NCBI RefSeq assembly: GCF_039994875.1
Contig: NZ_CP121196.1
Location: forward strand, 4,340,001-4,404,000
Direction: 5' to 3'
Source: Telmatobacter sp. DSM 110680
Lineage (GTDB): Bacteria > Acidobacteriota > Terriglobia > Terriglobales > Acidobacteriaceae
Length of the DNA: 64,000 nt
The notes beneath the pieces were generated by a model. That model saw only the letters and a list, made by a program, of their open reading frames with translations. It was not told where the DNA came from and searched no databases. Position 1 is the stretch's first letter. Every line of letters begins with the position of its first letter. The translations under genes were made by a program, and so were the position numbers. Shown here in pieces: positions 25,420-34,216 of the stretch.

Positions 25420-25941
25420 CTACTTCGGCTTCGATGTGCTTTGCGCAAAGGTCTTAACAAGGTATTGACCTTTGTCTTCGTTCACTTGCGTGAGGGCGAA
25501 ACTGACGGACTGCTGCGACTCGACATGGACGTCAGCCTGAAAGTAGTAGACATGGCCGGCTTCCGCAGTGAAGGAAGTCAGATCCACGTTTTTATTCAGG
25601 GTTTTGAAAGCCGATTGCCAATTCGCGCAGAGATGGTGGATGCCAGGCTGTGCCGTGAGAACGAAGTAGGAATCTCCGTTGTCGGCGCCAATCCACGCTC
25701 CGTCCATGCCCCAGCGAACGGTTGCGCCGTGAAACGGCGTGATCATGTGATTCTCAGTCTGGATCAAAATGAGCTGAGCTTTGCTTGGATCCAGCAATGA
25801 AGGAGCGGGATGATCCTTTTCTGTCTTGACTTCAAATTTGATCTTGTCGCTTCCGCAAGAGTCTGGAAGGGTTGAGGCTTCGGTTTTAATCGCAGAAACA
25901 AGAATTACAGCGAGCGCAAGAACTGCGAGTTTCACTCTCAT
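25420..25941 (-). CDS. Secreted DUF2846-like protein
   Basis: 173 residues with a signal peptide (MRVKLAVLALAVILVSAI). The mature domain has GAWIGADNGDSYFVLTAQPG, HHLCANWQ, DLTSFTAEAGHVYYFQADV, close to the DUF2846 pattern of a short beta domain with a GxxY-F strand. Two Cys (in DSCGSD and HLCANW) may form a disulfide in the periplasm. Function unknown. It lies 52 bp upstream of atpZ on the same strand but is probably not part of the ATP synthase unit. Confidence 0.7.
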   Translation of the reverse strand: MRVKLAVLALAVILVSAIKTEASTLPDSCGSDKIKFEVKTEKDHPAPSLLDPSKAQLILIQTENHMITPFHGATVRWGMDGAWIGADNGDSYFVLTAQPGIHHLCANWQSAFKTLNKNVDLTSFTAEAGHVYYFQADVHVESQQSVSFALTQVNEDKGQYLVKTFAQSTSKPK

Positions 25942-26084
25942 GCTTTCTCCTGCAGTTCAGACGGCAGAATGGCTTTGTTGGTTTTGCGGCAGATGGAAAG
26001 CCTCGGTCGACTGTCGCGCGTGAAGCAGGCTCGCGAACGATATACTGACCACTAGAACTCATTGAAACGACGAAGGTAGGAACC

Positions 26085-27617
26085 GTGTTTGATTCGGAAT
26101 TTGAGCGCAATCTTTTTGAGTTGCGCAGGGGCAAGCTGGCGGAGATCGAAAAACTGGGGCAGGCTGTCTATCCCAACCAGTTCCCTGCCTCGCATACGAT
26201 TCCGCAGATCCGTGCAAAGTGGGGCGAGACGACGGCGGAGGCGCTGGACACGGACCGGGTAACCGTGACCATCGCCGGGCGTATCATGGCGATCCGCGTG
26301 ATGGGAAAGGCAGGATTTGCGACGCTGCAGCAGGGCGGTGAACGGCTGCAGATTTACGTGCGCCTGGATGCCGTTGGCGAATTGGGATGGGCGCTCTACA
26401 AGCTGCTCGACCTGGGAGACCACATTGGGGCGAGTGGATATCTCTTCCGCACCCGGACCGGAGAACTCTCAGTTCACGTGGAGCGGCTGACGTTCCTGTC
26501 GAAGGCAATGCTGGCTCTTCCAGAAAAATTCCACGGTCTGGCCGATGTCGAGTTGCGCTACCGGCAGCGGTATGTCGATCTGTTTTCGAACTTGGATGCG
26601 CGCGAAGTATTTGTGAAACGGGCCAAGGTGCTGCGGGCGTTGCGGCGCTTCTTTGATGAGCGCGATTATCTCGAAGTGGAAACGCCAATGATGCAGACGA
26701 TTGCCGGCGGAGCCAATGCGCGGCCGTTCAAGACGCATCACAACGCACTGGATATGGACTTGTTCTTGCGCATTGCGCCGGAGCTTTACCTGAAGCGGCT
26801 GGTGGTGGGTGGACTTGATCGCGTGTACGAGATCAATCGCAACTTCCGCAATGAAGGAGTGAGCACCCAGCACAATCCCGAGTTCACGATGCTGGAGTTT
26901 TACCAGGCGTATGCGAACTACGAAGACATGATGCAGCTGACGATCGATCTGCTGAAGTTCGTTGCGCTTGAAGTGAACGGAACGACGGTGACGGAGTTCA
27001 ATGGCGCGCAGTTGGACTTCGCTAAGGTCGAGAAGCTGACCATGAGGGAGGCGATCATCAAGTTCTGGCCAGTGGAGGCCGGAGAACCTCCGCAGTTCAG
27101 TGATTTTGCAAGTGAAGTAACACTCGTCGAGTTGGTGCAAAAGCTCCGTGCGAACGGGGCGCGTCTCGATTTCAAAGTGGGAGAGCCTGCAGGCAAGACG
27201 ATTGCCAGCATCTTCGAAGTCGTCGCTGAAGAGCATTTAGTCCAACCAACGATCATCTATGAGTTTCCGACTGCTATTTCTCCTCTGTCTAAGCAGAAGC
27301 CGGATGATCCCGAATGGGTGGAGAGGTTTGAAATCTACGCGGGCGGATTCGAGCTTGGGAATGCGTTCAGCGAGTTGAACGATCCTCTGGAGCAGCACAA
27401 GCGTTTTGAAGAGCAGCTCAAAGAGCGCGACCGCGGCGACGATGAAGCGCATCAGATGGATGAGGATTATGTTCGGGCGCTTGCGTACGGACTTCCGCCC
27501 ACGGGTGGGGAAGGCATCGGCATCGATCGCCTTACGATGCTGATGACTGGGTCGAAGTCGATTCGGGATGTGATCCTGTTCCCGCTGATGCGGAACGTAG
27601 TGGACAGTGAACAATGA
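26085..27617 (+). CDS. lysS: Lysyl-tRNA synthetase, class II
   Basis: 510 residues. An N-terminal anticodon-binding OB domain (VTVTIAGRIMAIRVMGKAGF) precedes the class II catalytic core: motif 1 region FFDERDYLEVETPMM, motif 2 RNEGVSTQHNPEFTMLEFYQ and motif 3 GGEGIGIDRLTMLMT. It charges tRNA-Lys with lysine using ATP. Start ATG 26085 gives a normal N-terminus. The last codons and the stop coincide with a dispersed repeat (27599-27613) also found between icd and mdh. Confidence 0.96.
   Translation: MFDSEFERNLFELRRGKLAEIEKLGQAVYPNQFPASHTIPQIRAKWGETTAEALDTDRVTVTIAGRIMAIRVMGKAGFATLQQGGERLQIYVRLDAVGELGWALYKLLDLGDHIGASGYLFRTRTGELSVHVERLTFLSKAMLALPEKFHGLADVELRYRQRYVDLFSNLDAREVFVKRAKVLRALRRFFDERDYLEVETPMMQTIAGGANARPFKTHHNALDMDLFLRIAPELYLKRLVVGGLDRVYEINRNFRNEGVSTQHNPEFTMLEFYQAYANYEDMMQLTIDLLKFVALEVNGTTVTEFNGAQLDFAKVEKLTMREAIIKFWPVEAGEPPQFSDFASEVTLVELVQKLRANGARLDFKVGEPAGKTIASIFEVVAEEHLVQPTIIYEFPTAISPLSKQKPDDPEWVERFEIYAGGFELGNAFSELNDPLEQHKRFEEQLKERDRGDDEAHQMDEDYVRALAYGLPPTGGEGIGIDRLTMLMTGSKSIRDVILFPLMRNVVDSEQ
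27599..27613. repeat. Dispersed 15-bp repeat at the lysS 3' end
   Basis: AGTGGACAGTGAACA occurs here and identically at 43721-43735. Here it encodes most of the lysS C-terminus (VDSEQ) just before the stop; at the second site it lies in the icd-mdh gap. Confidence 0.65.
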
Positions 27618-27755
27618 AGAGTCGCAACGCCGTAGCGCTCTGGACGAAAACGGATTTTTCGCTCGCCACCCCCGAACTGAGAAACTTTCGGAGCCCCGTT
27701 CGTTCAGAATGACACCGCCAACTTTTATTTCGGACGCCAGGCGCCAGGAGCAGTT

Positions 27756-28553
27756 TTGAATATTCTTTTTGTGGGCGACATTTTTGGCAGCGCGGGGCGC
27801 AGGATCGTACGCGAGCACATCGGCCATGTGCGCGAGGCGCATAACGTTGAGCTCACGGTGATCAACGCGGAGAATGCCGCGGGCGGTTTTGGAGTAACGC
27901 CGCAGATTGCCGAGGAGCTGTTTGACCTGGGTGCAGACGTGCTCACCACGGGCAATCACGTCTGGGACAAGCGCGAGTTGCTGGATTATTTGAGCTCTGT
28001 GCCGGCGGACAGCCAAGATCGTGCGCGGCGGGTTTTGCGGCCGGCGAATATGCTTCCCAAATTGCCCGGCTATGGCGTTTTTGAAGGTACGACAAATAGC
28101 GGCGTAGAGTTCGCGGTCGTTGACCTGATGGGCAAGGTGTTCATGAACGGCACCAACGACCCTTTCAATGCGGCCAATGATCTGCTGGAGAACATCAAGG
28201 CCAAAGTGATCGTGGTGGATTTTCATGGTGAGGCCACCAGCGAAAAAGTTGCAATGGGCTGGCACCTCGATGGGCGAGTGACGGCGGTACTGGGCACGCA
28301 TACGCATATTCCTACCGCCGATGAGCGCGTCTTGCCGGGCGGTACCGCGTATCAGACGGACGTGGGGATGAGCGGCCCTTATGACAGCGTGATCGGCGTG
28401 GAGAAGGAGCTTGTGCTGCACCGGTTTCTTACCGGAATGCCGGGCAAGTTCGAAGCAGCAAAGGGTAACCCCAAAATGTGCGCGGCACTGATCACTTGCG
28501 ATCCCGCTACCGGTCGCGCATCATCGATTCAGCGGATCATGCTTGGGGAGTAA
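27756..28553 (+). CDS. ymdB: YmdB-family metallophosphoesterase (TIGR00282)
   Basis: 265 residues. TTG start with AGGAG 6-8 nt upstream. Metal and active-site motifs of the family are in order: FVGDIFGSAGRR, INAENAAGG, TTGNHVWDKREL, VVDFHGEATSEKVA and LGTHTHIPTADE. The Bacillus member has 2',3'-cyclic-nucleotide phosphodiesterase activity and affects RNA decay, biofilm and sporulation; a similar phosphodiesterase role is likely here. It follows lysS with a 138-bp gap that contains related short sequences (27691-27715) also found after the gene (28619-28652). Confidence 0.93.
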   Translation: MNILFVGDIFGSAGRRIVREHIGHVREAHNVELTVINAENAAGGFGVTPQIAEELFDLGADVLTTGNHVWDKRELLDYLSSVPADSQDRARRVLRPANMLPKLPGYGVFEGTTNSGVEFAVVDLMGKVFMNGTNDPFNAANDLLENIKAKVIVVDFHGEATSEKVAMGWHLDGRVTAVLGTHTHIPTADERVLPGGTAYQTDVGMSGPYDSVIGVEKELVLHRFLTGMPGKFEAAKGNPKMCAALITCDPATGRASSIQRIMLGE

Positions 28554-28674
28554 CCGAGGCATGATTGAGATGATACTTCCCGCCCAAGTTTGTCCCCGCT
28601 CTGAACCTTCAACCGAAGATTTCGGTTCCCGTTTGGTTACTCGGAATGACAGTGTTGAATCTGAAGACCGCGTA

Positions 28675-29547
28675 TTAGTTTTGGCCTGATGGCGGGACCT
28701 GCCAGCTTCGTGCGACAGCCGACTTCTGCGGTACGGGATTTGCAGACTCCATTGAGGCTGGCTTGTGCGTGGCTTTGATCAGCTTCCCCTGATGAGTGAA
28801 AGTCATCGTCCACTCCATGGAATGCGGACGTGAGGCTGCGTCGTCGAAGCGGATCAGTTCCATCCCATGCGCCTGTGTCTGGACATCCATTGCCGCGTTG
28901 AGTGCGGGGATCGGCTTGTGTACTGCAGGCTCCGCATCGGCAGGAAGAATCTGCGGCTGTGAACCGGCAAGCGCTGCGTAGCAGAGGGCATTGCCAAGCC
29001 AATCCGCATTGGCGGGTTCGCCTTCTTCGGCGCGGATACGGTTGAAGGCGGAGATCGTCAGCGCATTGATGGGAGCGGGAGAGAACAGGGAGTAGCCGCG
29101 TTTAAGGATGGGAACGATCCGAACCCGACCCTCTCCATTGCGTGGAATCGATGCAGAAAAAACGGTCGTATCGCCGACGCCGTTGGTGCGCGTGTACTGC
29201 AGAAAGAGATGGTTCGGGAAGCTCGGGCAGACGATCTGACGATAGTTCCAGTTACTTTGTTGATATTCGAGGCCAGCGAATCCTGCGTGCTCGGCGATCG
29301 AAGATTCGGCGTCCGCGAGCAGGAGGCGATCTTGTTGGGTTAACTGATCGGCCGATCGAAATTCAACGGTGTAGACGGGCGTTTTTCGTGTCGCGGCAGT
29401 TGGAAACGGCTTCGACTCTGTGGAAGCAGGCACCGTTCTTTCGTGCTTTGAGCTTTGACTTTGTCCAGACAGGCCTCTGCAAAGGCAGAGAGCGACCACT
29501 AGTAGGGTTGAGGTCAGCCGGGTGGGGGAAATGCGGAACGGCAACAT
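28675..29547 (-). CDS. Secreted hypothetical protein
   Basis: 290 residues with a signal peptide (PTRLTSTLLVVALCLCRGL) and a Ser/Lys-rich linker. The mature part has mixed alpha/beta segments: LTQQDRLLLADAESSIAEHA, IVCPSFPNHLFLQYTR, RIVPILKRGYSLFSPAP and NALCYAALAGSQPQILPAD; the tail is basic and Pro/Ser-rich. Periplasmic or exported. I do not recognise the family, and no enzyme motif stands out. It is upstream, on the same strand, of no clear partner. Confidence 0.6.
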   Translation of the reverse strand: MLPFRISPTRLTSTLLVVALCLCRGLSGQSQSSKHERTVPASTESKPFPTAATRKTPVYTVEFRSADQLTQQDRLLLADAESSIAEHAGFAGLEYQQSNWNYRQIVCPSFPNHLFLQYTRTNGVGDTTVFSASIPRNGEGRVRIVPILKRGYSLFSPAPINALTISAFNRIRAEEGEPANADWLGNALCYAALAGSQPQILPADAEPAVHKPIPALNAAMDVQTQAHGMELIRFDDAASRPHSMEWTMTFTHQGKLIKATHKPASMESANPVPQKSAVARSWQVPPSGQN

Positions 29548-29593
29548 GCTTTCTCAAGGTTATCATCGGGGGCGATTGGGGCCCTGAAACAGG

Positions 29594-29621
29594 AAGGGCA
29601 GCCTTGTCAGGGGCTGCCCTC
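29594..29621 (-). terminator. Possible weak terminator after the secreted TPR-like gene
   Basis: AGGGCAGCC and GGCTGCCCT flank an 8-nt loop, 24 nt downstream of the stop at 29645 on the minus strand. Only a short, broken T-rich tract follows, so it may be a weak terminator or a stabilising 3' hairpin. Confidence 0.5.
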
Positions 29622-29644
29622 GATCCGCCAGGAGCACCGGCGAA

Positions 29645-31087
29645 CTATTGTGCTGGCTTATGCGTTGTGGTGTGGTGGGCGGCGGCCGGCTTATGGGCAG
29701 GCGCCTTCTTTGCGGTCTGCAGGATGCCGTCCTTCAGCACGATCTGCGCACTTGCAGCAGCGGCTGCAGATGCTGGGACCTGGGTGTAAGTATCGTAGGT
29801 TCCATCGACCTCAGGGCCGCCATCTTTCAACAGCTTGAGCTCTGAACCGACAGCAGGGATTTCCTTCTCCGCCAATGGCTCCTTCATGTTGACGATGAAG
29901 TCAGCTGTCTTCGCGTCCTTGGAGTCTTGGGTCACAGCCACTTTGATCTGGCTTGCGCTGGATTCGATCACGGTGCCTGGGACAGGCGTTTCCTTACCCT
30001 GCAGGAGTGCCCACAGTTTGTCAGCGTCTTCCTTGCTGCCGACGGAGAGAACAGTTTCCTTATCCGCAAGAGCCAGGCTATTCAGATCCGCTGTCGTTGC
30101 CAGCAAGTCGTGGATCTGCTCTTCAGGAGTCTTGGCTTTGGTGATGACGAGTGTTCCCGGCGGGAAAAGGGTGGCGGCGGCCTGGGTCTTTACGGCATCG
30201 AGACCGGTGAGGTCGCCGTGGTACTTCTTGTAGTAATACTCCAGCTGGGGCTCAATCTGGCTTTTGTAGTTTGCCGGAGCAAAGTTCCAGGCGCGGGCGA
30301 AGAACCATACAGCCTGCACGTAATCCTGACCAGCCTTGTCATCGGCGGCCTTGGCTGCCGCAGTCAGAGTCGCATCTCCGGGAGTCGCCTTTGCCTTGGC
30401 ATCGGCATCTCTGGCGGCCTGCGCATCTACAAGTTGCAGTTTGACGTAGGCCAGCGCCATCTGGAGAGTGTCCCCAAGAGCTGCGCCCTTTGTGGTATCC
30501 TCCGGCGCGTACATCATGAGCTCTTTGCGGTACTCTTCGACGGCAGACGCAGGATCCTTCTTCGCAACCATGTCATCGACAGCGATTGCCGAATGGAAAA
30601 ATGGCGCAGTTGCAGCGGTCTGCTTTTTGAAATCATCGTCAGACATGCCCGCAGGCTTGGTTGCGGCCAGGCCCTTCTGGGCCAAGGCAGCAGCATCATC
30701 GCAAGTCTGCTGATCGGACGTCTTGGCGCATTGGCCCTTCTTCACGAATACCGAGAAGTAGATCGCCTTCAGATTGCTGGGGTCGACCTGCAGCATACGA
30801 GTGCATGCGCTCAAGGCATGATCCATATCCCCGGCCGCCTGATATGCATCGATGAGCATATCGAGCATGGTCTTCTTGACTACACTCTGCGGATACTTAG
30901 TGAGGAAGTCTTCAATCTGTGCAGCCTTCTGCTTAGGATCGGTCTGTGTGGTGGCCATTTGATAGGCGTTGTATTCGGCGGGATCCTTGATTTGAATCGT
31001 GGATGGATCCTGCGCATGCAGCTTATATGCGGGAACGAGGCTTAAGCTCGCCAGCGCAATCGCAGATGCAAAGACAAACTTCTTCAT
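29645..31087 (-). CDS. Secreted TPR-like protein
   Basis: 480 residues with a signal peptide (KKFVFASAIALASLSLVPA). Residues ~35-230 are helical with TPR-like pairs: KAAQIEDFLTKYPQSVVKKT, DMLIDAYQAAGDMDHALSAC and AVEEYRKELMMYAPED. A long Ala/Lys/Asp-rich helix follows (AARDADAKAKATPGDATLTA). The last ~150 residues look like beta sequence (TVIESSASQIKVAVTQDS, TADFIVNMKEPLAEKE) with a His/Lys/Pro tail. The function is unknown; TPR proteins usually hold complexes together. It has a strong promoter candidate and a 5' UTR with an inverted repeat. Confidence 0.7.
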   Translation of the reverse strand: MKKFVFASAIALASLSLVPAYKLHAQDPSTIQIKDPAEYNAYQMATTQTDPKQKAAQIEDFLTKYPQSVVKKTMLDMLIDAYQAAGDMDHALSACTRMLQVDPSNLKAIYFSVFVKKGQCAKTSDQQTCDDAAALAQKGLAATKPAGMSDDDFKKQTAATAPFFHSAIAVDDMVAKKDPASAVEEYRKELMMYAPEDTTKGAALGDTLQMALAYVKLQLVDAQAARDADAKAKATPGDATLTAAAKAADDKAGQDYVQAVWFFARAWNFAPANYKSQIEPQLEYYYKKYHGDLTGLDAVKTQAAATLFPPGTLVITKAKTPEEQIHDLLATTADLNSLALADKETVLSVGSKEDADKLWALLQGKETPVPGTVIESSASQIKVAVTQDSKDAKTADFIVNMKEPLAEKEIPAVGSELKLLKDGGPEVDGTYDTYTQVPASAAAAASAQIVLKDGILQTAKKAPAHKPAAAHHTTTHKPAQ

Positions 31088-31146
31088 TCAGTGCTCCTGG
31101 GAGATGCGGAAGTGTAATCGGTACTCAAGCACTCGCTCGCGGTTTT

Positions 31147-31192
31147 GTCTGTCCGTTTTGATGCGCAATTTTTCTGTTTTGAACGGATAGAC
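31147..31192. repeat. Imperfect inverted repeat in a 5' UTR
   Basis: GTCTGTCCGTT (31147-31157) pairs with AACGGATAGAC (31182-31192), 10 of 11 bases, around a loop of ~24 nt. It lies inside the predicted 5' UTR of the secreted TPR-like gene. Confidence 0.45.
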
Positions 31193-31224
31193 ATTCCCAC
31201 GATGTCCAATGCGGTATTGAGGGG

Positions 31225-31253
31225 ATTATAGAAAGCCCTGCCCAATGTGACAA
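31225..31253 (-). promoter_or_regulatory. Strong sigma-70 promoter for the secreted TPR-like gene
   Basis: On the minus strand: TTGTCA, a 17-nt spacer and a perfect TATAAT. Transcription would start near 31218 and leave a ~130-nt 5' UTR containing the inverted repeat at 31147-31192. Confidence 0.75.
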
Positions 31254-31505
31254 GGCACCTGTTTCGACAAAGATTTCGACGACCGAAATAAAGGCGCGGT
31301 TGGGGTGTTGCCTGCTCTGCCAGGAGGCGACGCGCCGGTCCAAGGTTTGACATGTCTCTGATTGAGAGAAGTGCGGGAATCTTTCTGCCTCCCTGCGGGG
31401 TACCGACAGCCGAACCCCCTCAGCCATCGCATAAACGCTTAGACACCGAATCCAGCAAAAGTGTTTCCTGAATGTTACAGGAACGCGTTCAGACCGATGA
31501 ACGGA

Positions 31506-32639
31506 TCACTGCAGGAGGCGGACCAATTCAGCCTGTTCAGCGAGAAAGGCGTCATGGCCATGGGAACTGTTCATCTCGCGATACTCGGCAGGAACTCCGG
31601 TGGAGCGAATGAGGCCTGCGAAGTCACGAACGGACTCGGCCGGAAACAGCCAGTCGGAACTGATGCCGATGAATGTAAGGCGTGCGCGGATGGCGCTGAA
31701 TGCCTCTGTTGGCGAGATATATCCATTCAGCGGATCCCAGGTATCCATGGTGCGGAGGATAGCCAGATACGAATTGGCGTCAAAGCGCTGGATGAACCGT
31801 TGCCCCTGATGATCGAGGTAGCCGGCGATGTCGAAGCGGCCACCCACCAGCCCTCCGCCATGATCGTCTAGTCTCCAGGGATCTTCGCCGTTGCGGTTGG
31901 GATTGCGGGAGAAACGATCGTCGAACAAGCCAGCGGATTTGTAGCTGAGCATGCCGATCTGTCGGGCAAGCGATAGCCCGAGGCGAGGCGGCCGTTGAGG
32001 CAGGTAGTAGCCGCTGTCCCAATCGGGGTCGTTCTGGATCGCCTGGCGCTGCAGGTGATTCAGAGCGAGACCCATCGCCGATAACGGAGCCACCGCAATG
32101 ATGGCTGCACGCTCTACGCGAGACGGATCGTGGATAGCCCATTCCACTGCCTGCATGCCGCCGATCGAACCTCCAAGAATGAGGCGCAACCGACGAATAC
32201 CGAGCGAGTCAAGAAGTTGAGCCTGGGCGCGGACGTTGTCGCGAATGGAGACAAGCGGAAAATCCGGCCCGTAAACCAGTCCGGTCTCCGGATCGACAGA
32301 GCCTGGCCCGGTGGAGCCGTAGCAGGAGCCGAGCAGGTTGATGCAGATAACGAAATCGTGTTCCAGAGAGAGTACGGCACCAGGAGCAAAAATTTCCGGC
32401 CACCAGTCGCCTACGCGGGCCGAACCTGACAATGCGTGGCAGATAAGCACGGCGTTGTCGCGGGATGCGTTCAGGCGTCCGTAGACGGCGTAGTGAAGCG
32501 TGACCTGCGCCAGCGTGCGCCCGCTCTCCAGCATGAGGTGCTGGTCCAGCACGAAGTCGCCCTCGTACGTCGGCTCAAGAGCGGGCGACCGAGTCGGTGC
32601 TGAGCCCGACCCGGTAACGGCTTCAGTCATAACACTCAT
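31506..32639 (-). CDS. metX: Homoserine O-acetyltransferase (MetX-type)
   Basis: 377 residues, alpha/beta hydrolase fold. Catalytic Ser lies in the block LGGSIGGMQAVEWAI, the oxyanion region is VLICHALSGSA, and the Asp/His pair lies at the end (DWLFPAES; SSHGHDAFL). It makes O-acetylhomoserine from acetyl-CoA and homoserine, the substrate of the MetY next to it. Succinyl-specific members share this fold, so acyl specificity is inferred. Its ATG overlaps the metY stop (ATGA), so the two are translationally coupled. It lies downstream of the leader-peptide region that probably controls both. Confidence 0.93.
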   Translation of the reverse strand: MSVMTEAVTGSGSAPTRSPALEPTYEGDFVLDQHLMLESGRTLAQVTLHYAVYGRLNASRDNAVLICHALSGSARVGDWWPEIFAPGAVLSLEHDFVICINLLGSCYGSTGPGSVDPETGLVYGPDFPLVSIRDNVRAQAQLLDSLGIRRLRLILGGSIGGMQAVEWAIHDPSRVERAAIIAVAPLSAMGLALNHLQRQAIQNDPDWDSGYYLPQRPPRLGLSLARQIGMLSYKSAGLFDDRFSRNPNRNGEDPWRLDDHGGGLVGGRFDIAGYLDHQGQRFIQRFDANSYLAILRTMDTWDPLNGYISPTEAFSAIRARLTFIGISSDWLFPAESVRDFAGLIRSTGVPAEYREMNSSHGHDAFLAEQAELVRLLQ

Positions 32640-33976
32640 TGTGCAGCACGAACCTCAGCATGAGCAGCAACGCTTGAGAATGCTTGGCCGTTTGCGATTT
32701 CGATGGCCTGGTCGAGGTCGGAAACGATGTCGCGTATATCTTCGATGCCTACTGACAGGCGCACGAGTTCTGGCGTAACTCCAGTTGCCACCTGCTCCTC
32801 GACGGAGAGTTGCTGGTGGGTTGTGGACGCAGGATGAATTACCAGCGACTTGGCATCGCCGATATTGGCAACAAGCGAGAAGAGTTCCAGCGAATCGATA
32901 AACTTCTTCCCCGCGTCGTAACCGCCCTTGATCCCGAAGGTGATGAGGGCGCTCTGGCCGTTGGGAAGATACTTCTTTGCACGGGTGTAGTAAGGGCTGG
33001 ACTCGAGTCCGGGATAATTGACCCACTCAACGCCGGGATGCTGTTGAAGATGACGGGCAACTGCCAGGGCGTTCTGCGAGTGGCGCTCGAGGCGAAGGTG
33101 GAGGGTCTCAATGCCTTGGAGGAGAAGGAACGCACTGTGCGGCGAAAGAGCGGCGCCGGTATCGCGCAGTCCCTGGATGCGGGCCTTGAGAATGAAGGCC
33201 AGCGGACCAAACGCCTCAGTGTAAGAGAGGCCGTGATACGACGGATCGGGCGCCGAGAACTCCTTGAAACGGCCTGAAGCTGCCCAGTCGAACTTGCCGG
33301 CATCGACAATAACGCCGCCGATGGTGGTTCCGTGGCCGCCTAGAAACTTGGTCGCGGAGTTCACCACGATGTCGGCTCCCCATTCAATGGGGCGGACGAG
33401 GGCTGGGGACGCGGAGGTGTTGTCGATTACGAGCGGCAAGCCGTTTTCGTGGGCGATTGCGGCCAGCTTCTCGATGTCGGCGATGTCGAGCTTGGGGTTG
33501 CCAAGAGTCTCGGTATAGACGGCTCGGGTTTTCGAGTTGATGGCTGCGCGCAGGCCATCGAAATCATCGGCGTCGACGAAACGGACAGTGATGCCGAGCC
33601 GTGGCAGCGTGTAGTGAAAGAGATTGTAGGTACCGCCGTAAAGAGAGGTGGTGGAGACGATCTCGTCACCGGCAGCAGCGAGGGTGGTGATGGTGAGTGT
33701 CTCGGCGGCCTGCCCTGAAGCCACTGCCAGAGCTGCTGCTCCGCCTTCGAGAGCCGCGACGCGCTTTTCAAGGACATCGGTAGTCGGGTTCATGATGCGC
33801 GTGTAGATGTTGCCAAATTCCTTGAGCGCGAAGAGGCGGCCGGCGTGGTCGGCGTCCTGAAACAGGTAAGAAGTGGTCTGGTAGATGGGGACAGCGCGTG
33901 AGCCGGTGGCGGGGTCGGGCGATTGGCCGGCGTGAACGGCGAGAGTTGCGAGGTGCTGTTTCTTCTCTTCAGACAT
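32636..33976 (-). CDS. metY: O-acetylhomoserine sulfhydrylase (PLP-dependent)
   Basis: 446 residues, Cys/Met-metabolism PLP family. The PLP lysine is in VVNSATKFLGGHG; other family motifs are TRIMNPTTDVLEKRVAALEG, SLYGGTYNLFHYTLP and DNTSASPALVRPIEWGAD. It makes homocysteine (or methionine with methanethiol) from O-acetylhomoserine and sulfide. The length and motif order favour MetY over cystathionine gamma-synthase. The start has AAGGAG 8 nt upstream. It is the first gene of metYX, 134 nt after the leader peptide and terminator. Confidence 0.93.
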   Translation of the reverse strand: MSEEKKQHLATLAVHAGQSPDPATGSRAVPIYQTTSYLFQDADHAGRLFALKEFGNIYTRIMNPTTDVLEKRVAALEGGAAALAVASGQAAETLTITTLAAAGDEIVSTTSLYGGTYNLFHYTLPRLGITVRFVDADDFDGLRAAINSKTRAVYTETLGNPKLDIADIEKLAAIAHENGLPLVIDNTSASPALVRPIEWGADIVVNSATKFLGGHGTTIGGVIVDAGKFDWAASGRFKEFSAPDPSYHGLSYTEAFGPLAFILKARIQGLRDTGAALSPHSAFLLLQGIETLHLRLERHSQNALAVARHLQQHPGVEWVNYPGLESSPYYTRAKKYLPNGQSALITFGIKGGYDAGKKFIDSLELFSLVANIGDAKSLVIHPASTTHQQLSVEEQVATGVTPELVRLSVGIEDIRDIVSDLDQAIEIANGQAFSSVAAHAEVRAAQ

Positions 33977-34049
33977 CGTGATCTCCTTGGAATTTGGTAT
34001 CGGATTGAGTAGCCGGGGATGGGATTTAAAAGAACCGCACCCAAGCCCG

Positions 34050-34086
34050 AAAATGCGAAAGCCCGAATCCTGATTCGGATCCGGGC
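34050..34086 (-). terminator. Terminator/attenuator between the leader peptide and metY
   Basis: On the minus strand: GCCCGGATCC, 6-nt loop GAATCA, then GGATTCGGGC (10-bp stem with one G-U), followed by TTTCGCATTTT. It lies 24 nt after the leader-peptide stop and ~70 nt before metY, where a transcription attenuator would lie. A second CGGGC just after the T-rich run could offer an alternative pairing for the GCCCG arm. Confidence 0.75.
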
Positions 34087-34110
34087 CGCCTGGTTCTTGA
34101 TCGGTTGCGA

Positions 34111-34176
34111 CTAGCGCATTCGCCTCTCAGAAGCCACACGGATGGATCCGCATGCGCAACACATGCACATGGCCAT
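34111..34176 (-). CDS. Cys/Met-rich leader peptide of metYX
   Basis: A 19-residue frame from ATG 34170 (GAGG 8 nt upstream) reads MCMCCACGSIRVASERRMR and stops at TAG; an ATG at 34176 would add Met-Ala in front. Four of the first seven residues of the 34170 form are Cys and two are Met. It lies between a strong promoter (34217-34246) and the terminator hairpin at 34050-34086, upstream of metY and metX. By analogy with amino-acid leader peptides, slow translation through the Cys/Met codons when those amino acids are scarce could prevent the terminator from forming. The role is inference; the frame and context are in the sequence. Confidence 0.72.
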   Translation of the reverse strand: MAMCMCCACGSIRVASERRMR

Positions 34177-34216
34177 GACCTCAATCCGGTGATTCGCTGA
34201 GCTCAGCATTGAAGGC

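Larger units (their letters stand above)
31088..31505. other. 418-bp gap: promoter, inverted repeat and metX terminator
   Basis: No gene seen. It holds the promoter (31225-31253) and 5' UTR of the secreted TPR-like gene. Downstream of metX, TTCCTG/CAGGAA with a 7-nt loop (31465-31483) followed on the minus strand by CACTTTT is a weak candidate terminator. Sequence between 31260 and 31440 shows nothing I can name. Confidence 0.45.

Noticed and set aside
27237..28421. 394-codon minus-strand frame across lysS and ymdB
   Set aside because: It is antisense to two well-supported genes and its product has an implausible His/Arg-rich composition.
29927..31045. 372-codon plus-strand frame
   Set aside because: Antisense to the secreted TPR-like gene, which has a signal peptide and promoter; no recognisable domain.
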